A DNA stretch of 64,000 bases from assembly GCF_026262505.1 (NCBI RefSeq), contig NC_067206.1:19303319-19367318 (forward strand), given 5' to 3'. The translations under genes were made by a program, and so were the position numbers. The notes under the pieces are model-generated. The model was given only the letters and a program-made list of their open reading frames with translations. It ran no database searches and had not been told where the DNA came from. The first letter of the stretch is position 1. Each line of letters opens with the position of its first letter. The DNA comes from Trichomonas vaginalis G3. Lineage: Eukaryota; Parabasalia; Trichomonadida; Trichomonadidae. Below are positions 57,823 to 64,000 of this stretch, piece by piece.

Positions 57823-57930
57823 ATGGTCGAAGTCGAACCTACCGACGAGGCAATTTACCTAATTGAAATTAACGAGCTTGTTAAAGACTTCCTCAGGCAG
57901 AATGTAAAAGGCAAGCTTGTTAACGGTTAG
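57823..57930 (+). CDS. 35-codon ORF after the minisatellite
   Basis: MVEVEPTDEAIYLIEINELV and a short helical end. The composition is protein-like for so AT-rich a region, and it could be a relic of a larger gene destroyed by the minisatellite. No promoter motif stands before it; low confidence. Confidence 0.25.
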   Translation: MVEVEPTDEAIYLIEINELVKDFLRQNVKGKLVNG

Positions 57931-58267
57931 AAACCGTATAGAACCTTCATTTTTTTCCTCAAAAATAATGTTTATGTTAGAATATTAGAAAATAACATTT
58001 TTTCTAACATAAGCGTTTTACATGGTAAACGTTATTTTTGGAATTTTGTGAAAACTCAACGGTTTGACACATGCCATATGCCATTTTACTCAGAATTTTG
58101 TGCTGAATTCAGCAAAAATAATGTTTATGTTAACATGTTAGATCTAACACGTTTTCTAACCTCTTTTCTAACATCGAAGAATTTTGTTGCTGAATTCAAT
58201 AAAAATAATGTTTATGTTAACATGTTAGATCTAACACGTTTTCTAACCTCTTTTCTAACATAACTAT

Positions 58268-59206
58268 TTACAAGCGTTTTACATGGTATATGTTGCGATG
58301 GTTCATGACTTTAAACAGTTTTGTAGCTTCTATTTCTTCTTTTAGTACATCGAATGTTTTAACTATGCCGAAAGTTTCTTTATACTTCTTCTTGACGTCA
58401 GATAATAGGAAATCGTCAGCAGTTGGATAGTTTTTGTTCAGAAATTCTAACATGTCCATTTTATCTTCTGCTGGCTTTTCTGCTTCTTTCTTTAAGTCTG
58501 CATAGTCGTTTCTCATTCTTTCTATCTCTTTGACTGAGTAGTTATATTTCCTAATTGCTGCCTTACATTTTGAACATTGCGGGTTCATTTTTGCGTTATA
58601 CATTGAAATAAAACCAGCTAAAACAACTAAGGCGTCAATTGCTCTCTTCATCTCAAACATAGCGGGTCTTATTTGTTTGTTCCATACTTTGCCTCTTCTA
58701 TCTTTATCTCTTATTTCCCAAACACATTCAGCAACTAACGAAACAAAGTTGTCGTAGGTCTTAAATTCTTCAGATTTATATATGTCAGAAACATTCTTAT
58801 ATACCATGTCGCAATCTTTGTCCATAACCTTATGGTTGCAATGAAAACCAAGGAATTCATAATTTACTTTACGTATGAACTTCTTTATTTCTACTGAGTC
58901 AGTAACTTTAACTTCAATTTCGTCGAATTCAGGAATAGTGAGTTTTTGTTGTTGGATTTCAGGCAATTTGGGTAAATGGTCAATAATGTCCTGCATTTCA
59001 TAAAGATATTCTTCATTTTCTTCATCTTTCGCACTACAGTCTAAATTACTTGTTAAAAGTTCTTGCTTTATCTTCTGGATTTTTGTTTCGAAAGTATATG
59101 AAGAAGGAATGAAGTTTTTCATCTCTACCAACATTGACGTAGGATTCATGACTAACGAGTTTGGTGCTGTTGTTTGAATTGTTGTTGTGCCGATTGTTGA
59201 AATCAT
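58268..59206 (-). CDS. hypothetical protein of the KilA-N gene neighbourhood
   Basis: About 312 residues from the Met at 59,206 (MISTIGTTTIQTTAPN); the frame opens at 59,278 inside the promoter block. Central region with Cys pairs (GFHCNHKVMDKDCDM and PQCSKCKAAIRKY, a possible zinc site), then a coiled coil. The C-domain (DDFLLSDVKKKYKETFGIVK, LFKVMNHRNIYHVKRL) looks like a winged helix. It shares its promoter block and Thr-rich N-terminus with the KilA-N gene upstream, but I do not see a KilA-N core. Confidence 0.6.
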   Translation of the reverse strand: MISTIGTTTIQTTAPNSLVMNPTSMLVEMKNFIPSSYTFETKIQKIKQELLTSNLDCSAKDEENEEYLYEMQDIIDHLPKLPEIQQQKLTIPEFDEIEVKVTDSVEIKKFIRKVNYEFLGFHCNHKVMDKDCDMVYKNVSDIYKSEEFKTYDNFVSLVAECVWEIRDKDRRGKVWNKQIRPAMFEMKRAIDALVVLAGFISMYNAKMNPQCSKCKAAIRKYNYSVKEIERMRNDYADLKKEAEKPAEDKMDMLEFLNKNYPTADDFLLSDVKKKYKETFGIVKTFDVLKEEIEATKLFKVMNHRNIYHVKRL

Positions 59207-59278
59207 ATCTTTTATACAAAATAAAAAAATAAATAAAAATAAAACTAACTTTATTTTTTCTGTCTTAAGGAAATTCAT

Positions 59279-59743
59279 GACAAATTCAAGAGGTTAGAAA
59301 ACGTGTTAGAAAAGATGTTAGATCTAACATTCTAACATAAACATTATTTTTGTCTGATTTACACTCATTACGAAGAAGTCTTGACAAAACATTTACGAAG
59401 AAGTTTTGACAAAACATGTACGAAGAAGTTTTGACAAAACATTTACGCTCATTACGATGAAGAAGTTTTGACAAAACATTTACGCTCATTACGATGAAGA
59501 AGTCTTGACAAAACATTTACGAAGAAGTCATGACAAAACATTTACGAAGAAGTCATGAAAATTCAAGAGGTTAGAAAACGTGTTAGAAAAGGTGTTAGAT
59601 CTAACATTCTAACATAAACATTCTCGTCAAATACAAAAAAATCCCTGAAATCATATCTTTACATACAAAAAAATAAAAAAATAAATAAAAATAAAACTAA
59701 TTTTATTTTTTCTATCTTTCACAAAAGACCAAAAATAAACGCT
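59279..59743. other. non-coding repeats and a second promoter block
   Basis: Two inverted copies of the palindromic TGTTAGATCTAACA block (59,287-59,347 and 59,568-59,625) enclose a cluster of 29-bp-type repeats (ACGAAGAAGTCATGACAAAA, about 59,355-59,560). An orphan promoter block follows at 59,655-59,712. No gene. Confidence 0.8.
59355..59560 (-). repeat. 29-bp-type repeats shared with element 1
   Basis: About seven imperfect copies of GAAGAAGTCTTGACAAAACA and TTTACG, the reverse complement of the 29-bp unit at 34,505-34,594 in element 1. Confidence 0.85.
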
Positions 59744-60355
59744 TTACATGTATTTTTCAGCAACTTCGTCAAATAATTTTATAGCTTTATCTATCTCATC
59801 TACTTCAAACGTTTCTTTACCTTTTATGGGAGCACCATACATTTTCTCAAACTTTTCAAGTAGTTCTGTTTCTGCAGCTCTCATATCATTAACAAACACA
59901 ACCTTGACTCTATTGACTGTAGAGTCATATCTTTGAGTTATATTATATGTTCTTCCTATCTTATATCTCTTTGTATTGAAGTCCTTCGGTTTCTGAACGA
60001 TGTAAAGTAAGCCTTCACTGCAACGTTCCGTATCGAATGAACCATATGTTATGAAGTTATATCCAACAACTGGGTCTAACCATAACAAAACTATTGGTAT
60101 AAGACTTTTGTCTATAAGATATGCTCTTGTTCCATGAAATGCTACTGATATCATGAGCTTAGGATTTCTTGTCAAAATTTTCTGAGTAGAAGCAATTCTA
60201 ACCCAGTCCATCGGTCTCTTTCCAGATGGAGATAAAATGTCTGACAAAGAATATTTGTTGTATTTCTTTGAGTATCTTACGTTTAAATCACCTATTCTAA
60301 CCAATTTGGTGTCATTGTCTATCTTTCTAACTGTTTCAAACTCAATGTTTGTCAT
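59744..60355 (-). CDS. KilA-N plus T5orf172 (GIY-YIG-like) protein
   Basis: 203 residues from the Met at 60,355 (MTNIEFETVRK). N-terminal KilA-N: LSDILSPSGKRPMDWVRIAS ... AYLIDKSLIPIVLLWLDPVV. C-terminal T5orf172 domain: GLLYIVQKPKDFNTKRYKIG, RTYNITQRYDS, followed by AAETELLEKFEKMYG. This fusion is common in giant viruses and baculoviruses. The second domain is a relative of GIY-YIG nucleases (Tyr, Lys-Ile-Gly and Arg present). Likely a DNA-binding protein with possible nuclease activity. A shared promoter block lies directly upstream (60,364-60,412). Confidence 0.8.
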   Translation of the reverse strand: MTNIEFETVRKIDNDTKLVRIGDLNVRYSKKYNKYSLSDILSPSGKRPMDWVRIASTQKILTRNPKLMISVAFHGTRAYLIDKSLIPIVLLWLDPVVGYNFITYGSFDTERCSEGLLYIVQKPKDFNTKRYKIGRTYNITQRYDSTVNRVKVVFVNDMRAAETELLEKFEKMYGAPIKGKETFEVDEIDKAIKLFDEVAEKYM

Positions 60356-60580
60356 ATATGTCTTTACATACAAAATAAAAAAATAAATAAAAATAAAACT
60401 AACTTTATTTTTTCTGTCTTAAGGAAATTCATGACAAATTCAAGAGGTTAGAAATGAGGTTAGAAAACGTGTTAGATCTAACATTCTAACATAAACATTA
60501 TTTTTGGTGTAAATTTATGAAAACATTAATGATATCATGACTGTTCTCATTCATGTCTGATTTACATCTAATGAAAAAGT

Positions 60581-61666
60581 TTAGAAGAATTTTCTTATTC
60601 TTTCTGGCATATTTTTGTCTTTCCAGTACTCCCGCTCTAATGGTCCCAGATGTGTTGGCTTTGACTCTCTCAAGTTCTTAGATGGTATAACATCTTCAAC
60701 GCCTCCTTCATATCTTACTTTATAAGTGTCATCGTTTATGTTGTAGTCAAGTATTTCAATAACCACTCCTCGCTTTGCTTCGTCAATGGTTTCAGCAAGT
60801 TTGCCATTACTACTTTCAACTAATTTATGACGAGGATAAAACGCAATAGAGTCGTCAGCAGCTTTTATAAGATATCCATTACCTTGCGTAGAGTCTACGA
60901 TATAATAATTTCGACTTAACCTTAAACGTTTCTTTGTCAACGGTTTGTCGTCAAGAACTACACGAACTTTTGTACCAGGAATGAGGGTAAATTATGTTGA
61001 ATTTCTGATATTTTGTGTTTGACTTCGTTTCTTTTGTATATACTTTTCTTCTTGTTGTTGTGTCATTGAATTTGGTGTATGGCCTGTTGTAGAATGCGTT
61101 GAGGAATTATATACTTCGAGAAAATGTTTCATTGTTTCTTCGGTAAAGTCTCGCTCTTGATTTAAATCTCTGAGCGTTCTTATGAAGCGGTTTATGATGC
61201 CGAGTATGTTATGGTTATGGTCTTCAGTAGTGTAGTGAGTTATGTTATGCTTAATGAGAAATTCTGTGATTTCATTGCTGAGGTATGCACTGTCTTGGTC
61301 TGATGTTAAAGTACTTGGGTTATGTTCTGCCACGAACTTTTGTAAAACTCTTAAAACTTCACGAGTTCCTTTATTTTTCATTGGATATGCATATGCTTTA
61401 CGAGTGTTAACATTAATGAAGATGAGGAATGGTTTATGTCCTCCTTTTCTGCTTTGAATGAGAGTGTCAAATTGGTATGCGTCAGGAGTGTTGGAGTAAA
61501 TTGGTAAAAAGTAGTCGTAAGGGTTTATTTTTGTTTGATGTACAACATTTTTGTCAAAGAACCTTTTCACTTCAGCTCTGTTAGTAAATCCCCAACTCTT
61601 TGCAGCTTCATTGAACTTCTTAAATGACCTCCATGGATGTTGTTCGAATACTTCTTTCAAGCTCAT
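60581..61666 (-). CDS. rve integrase with in-frame TAA before the chromo-like C-terminus
   Basis: Residues 1-224 (61,666-60,995) hold the catalytic core: YQFDTLIQSR (first Asp), LTSDQDSAYLS (second Asp), then after 35 residues an Asn (GIINRFIRTLRD) where the third acidic residue is expected. A TAA at 60,992-60,994 is followed in the same frame by FTLIPGTKVRVVLDDKPLTK and the C-terminal domain (VIEILDYNINDDTYKVRYEG, VEDVIPSKNLRES), a chromodomain/SH3-like fold typical of Polinton integrases. Total about 361 residues if read through. The stop is a substitution, not an indel. With the Asn it casts doubt on activity of this copy. Confidence 0.85.
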
Positions 61667-61722
61667 TTATGTAAAGTTAAAGATTTTATTCAAGACGGTA
61701 AGCCCGCAAAGCAGGCTCAAGC

Positions 61723-61737
61723 GCGTTCATTGAACGC
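61723..61737. terminator. hairpin enclosing the fiber stop codon
   Basis: GCGTTCATTGAACGC with a 6-bp stem; the TGA of the minus-strand fiber gene lies within it, as in the element 1 fiber. A second GC-rich imperfect hairpin (AGCCCGCAAAGCAGGCT, 61,701-61,717) follows. Confidence 0.55.
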
Positions 61738-64000
61738 GGTACCATGCAAATACAGTCACAAATGGTGGCATGTAATCTGCACCCGAGCCTGTTGGATTTG
61801 TTGTGAAAGTATGGACATGATTTCCTCCCGGTTCAGTTTGTCGAAAAGTCTTTTTTGCTGCATTGTTATAAGATGGAGATAAAACATCATTGCCAGCTTC
61901 ATACTCTGAGTTGTATAATGGATGGTCTCTTAATGAGTGGCTATGGTCGCCAGAAAAGTTTGTAGTTCCTGTATGAGTGTGCGGTGGAAGGTTTGCTTCT
62001 TTAATTTTCTTCGAACCTCCTGTTTGCTTTGAAGAGTTAGCACAGTATAAGAATTTGTCTACAATCTGCTGCCATGTACCAAAACCTAAAACACTTGCTG
62101 GATTTGTTGAGTTCATTGACGTATAAATAGAACCAACAGGATATAATGTTTGAAGAATCTGGGCCTTCATTGTTTGAAGCTCTGTTTTGTCTGCTTTCTT
62201 ATCTAACATTGTTGGTAGTTCATATGCTTCAAAGTTTCTGGCATGATCTTCGATATTCCTGCAACTCTTATCTAAATTGTTAAGAGTATCTTTTACGCTT
62301 GTACTTGGATTCTCTAAAGGTGCACTTGAACCAAGGTCAAAGTTCAGTATTATGTCATCAGCTCTAACAGTAGTGAAGGATTTATGTGTATGATTTTTGT
62401 CTGCTTTACTATTTAATGTAGCTTGAAGTTCATTTATATCGGAGATATTGTGTTTATGAGATTTCAAAACTTTGTTCGTTGCGTCAAGTTCATCTTTGTC
62501 AGCTTTACTTTTAATAGCATCTTCAAACGTTATTTTTGACTTAACTCTCAAAGTAAATCTTGGTTCAACTAATACACCGTTAACATTGAAAGTAGAGGCA
62601 TAAATTTCACCGGTATAACCAAATGCTTCTGGTGCTTTAGCTACATCATACTGTACAGTACAGCTTATGTCATAACCTTTAGCACGAATGTATTTATATC
62701 TTCTTTCATTAACATTTTTTGTTTCGCTTCATCACTTCGTGTTAAATATCCATGATAGTCCGTTATAATCTGTTCATCTGAACTTATATAATGAACATGG
62801 TTCTTGTCCGCTTTACTATTTAATGTAGCTTGAAGTTCATTTATATCGGAGATATTGTGTTTATGAGATTTCAAAACTTTCTTCATTGCGTCAAGTTCAT
62901 TTTTGTCCGCTTTACTATTTAATGTAGCTTGAAGTTCATTTATATCGGAGATATTGTGTTTATGTTCTTTATCTGCTTTTTTGGCTAATTTCTCTTCTAT
63001 CTCATTTATTTCAAGTTCATGCCTACCACCACCTCCCGAAGAAGTATTTTTCTTCAGCTCTTGAAGAACGTCCACTTCGCCATCTTTGGTGTCAATAATG
63101 AGACTTTGAGTTAAAACCTTTCCTGTCTTAATGGATGTTTGTAAAACTTCTTCTTCACCATGTTCGGGGTCATGGTCGTCATCATATTTTGTGAAATCAG
63201 AGATGTTGTCATACATTAAGCATATCTGTCTCAAAAGTTCTGCTATTTGAAACTGGAACGAAAGATATACAGAACTTTCATCATCTCCTAAAGTCAAGTC
63301 TGCTTTCTTAAGTATTTCTTGAATGTATGCAATGAGAACAGAGTACCTTGGAAAATATTCGAACAATATTTCATTAGCTGTTGGTTTTGGTGGTTCTTCT
63401 GGAGTTTCTGTTGTTTCAGTTCCTTCTGTAGGTTCTGTTGGAGTTTCTGCATCTCTTGACTTCAATGCTCTTGCTCTCAAAGACCTAAATGTTAGAGCAC
63501 CGGGTTTTACAAAGGACTTTATAAATGCTTTAATAGTTCCTGGTAAGTTATTGTTAGCATTAAGTAAGTTCCTTATGCTTCCATCATGTACGTCCATAGC
63601 ACTATGTAAAAAATCTATACTTTTCTTGTAGTCAGCAATAGACTGACTGTGATTTTTTAAAGATTTGTCAATACCTTTAAGCCAATCTTCATGCATGTCT
63701 GATACTGAGCCAAGAATATCATTTGCTTCCTTTAGTGTATTTTGTGCTTTCGTAAAGTATCCAATCCCGTACGTGCATTGTTTGCTATACGTCTTACAGT
63801 ATCTATTTGACTCCTTGTTTCTTGCATCCAACCAGATAAAGTTTTAATAGTATCCGAACCATTTGAAATGAAGTTCAAAGCATTTTTAACGTCATCTAAA
63901 GCTTCTTCACCAAGTACTGCCCATATCTTTCCGATTTGGTATTGAAGAACTCCATATGAAGCAGCTGTTAAACCAGTATTTATAAGGTCCCATATCCATG
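61727..64000 (-). CDS. phage-like fiber protein (element 2), 5' end outside the window, two frame breaks
   Basis: Frames 62,551-61,727 and 63,831-62,665 join after one base is added in the A-run near 62,720 (restores RRYKYIRAKGYDISCTVQYD). A second break near 63,745 connects to an upstream open stretch reaching the window end (YGVLQYQIGKIWAVLGEEAL). Over 740 residues are visible: helical N-part, Pro/Thr/Glu linker, four shaft repeats of about 33 residues (KHNISDINELQATLNSKADK), then the tail-collar-like C-domain (YPVGSIYTSMNSTNPASVLG, GTWQQIVDKFLYCANSS, PPHTHT, MPPFVTVFAWYRVQ). That domain is closely similar to the element 1 fiber end. Likely the attachment fiber of a virus-like particle. Confidence 0.8.

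Larger units (their letters stand above)
57357..58267. other. non-coding region: tRNA-like sequence, 21-bp minisatellite, palindromic repeats
   Basis: Holds a degenerate tRNA-like sequence (57,415-57,490), a 21-bp minisatellite (57,603-57,821), a 35-codon ORF (57,823-57,930) and two copies of the GTTAGATCTAAC block (58,110-58,262) within a 74-bp direct repeat. There is no convincing gene. Confidence 0.8.
46739..64000. mobile_element. left part of a second Maverick/Polinton (element 2), right end outside the window
   Basis: Supported by capsid candidate, PolB, integrase, KilA-N proteins and fiber, all distinct in sequence from element 1. A plausible left terminus is AGTATGGGTAAGTTGGGTAC at 46,739 (begins AG, as Polinton ends do, with an inverted repeat TAAGTTGGGTA/TTACCCAACTTA directly inside), but this is a guess without the other end. 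At least 17.2 kb are visible. The packaging ATPase and primase-helicase are not seen and may lie beyond 64,000. Confidence 0.85.

Overview
The window looks like about 64 kb of an AT-rich parabasalid (trichomonad) genome, most like Tritrichomonas. The reasons are the gene content (long ankyrin genes with DUF3447-like N-termini, a BspA-like leucine-rich repeat fragment, compact genes in which I see no introns) and two large Maverick/Polinton DNA transposons of the kind known to fill trichomonad genomes. The species call is inference from style and content; no marker gene is present.

Bases 1-23,432 are host DNA. They hold a C2-like acidic protein (204-2423), an acidic small protein, a decayed ORF, an ankyrin protein (4496-6008), a 938-residue coiled-coil protein (6692-9508), a BspA-like fragment, an ankyrin gene invaded by about 2.5 kb of 37-bp tandem repeats (11,254-14,717), a REEP/HVA22-type ER membrane protein, a Myb protein with a telobox-like motif, a PMT-family mannosyltransferase without a MIR region, a third ankyrin gene with an in-frame stop, and a small MGNCC-type lipid-anchored protein. 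There is also a 209-bp MITE and a tRNA-headed SINE-like insertion.

Bases 23,433-45,393 are a complete 21,961-bp Polinton (element 1), bounded by a perfect 6-bp target duplication (TTTACC) and 1.26-kb terminal inverted repeats (TIRs) that themselves carry genes. Between the TIRs lie a capsid/packaging module (double-jelly-roll-type major capsid candidate, A32-like ATPase, two small amphipathic proteins, minor capsid candidates, a phage-like fiber), a primase-helicase cassette flanked by paired inverted repeats, an rve integrase, a protein-primed DNA polymerase B with an HNH insertion, and a candidate terminal protein.

Bases 45,394-about 46,740 are host spacer with a 527-bp MITE. From about 46.74 kb to the window end is the left part of a second, distantly related Polinton (element 2). 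It has its own capsid protein, a transmembrane Pro/Thr-rich protein, DNA polymerase B with an OTU-like N-terminus, a candidate terminal protein, KilA-N and KilA-N/T5orf172 proteins, an integrase with an in-frame stop, and a fiber whose C-terminal domain matches that of element 1. Its right end, and presumably its ATPase, lie outside the window.

The two elements share an organisation: integrase, PolB with a conserved small gene directly upstream, capsid genes, a fiber, AT-rich T4-6-A-T5 motifs before start codons, and short hairpins that often enclose stop codons. Most reading-frame breaks in host genes and both elements can be repaired by adding one base, often in a homopolymer. That pattern fits long-read consensus error at least as well as true decay, so most broken ORFs are described here as single genes.
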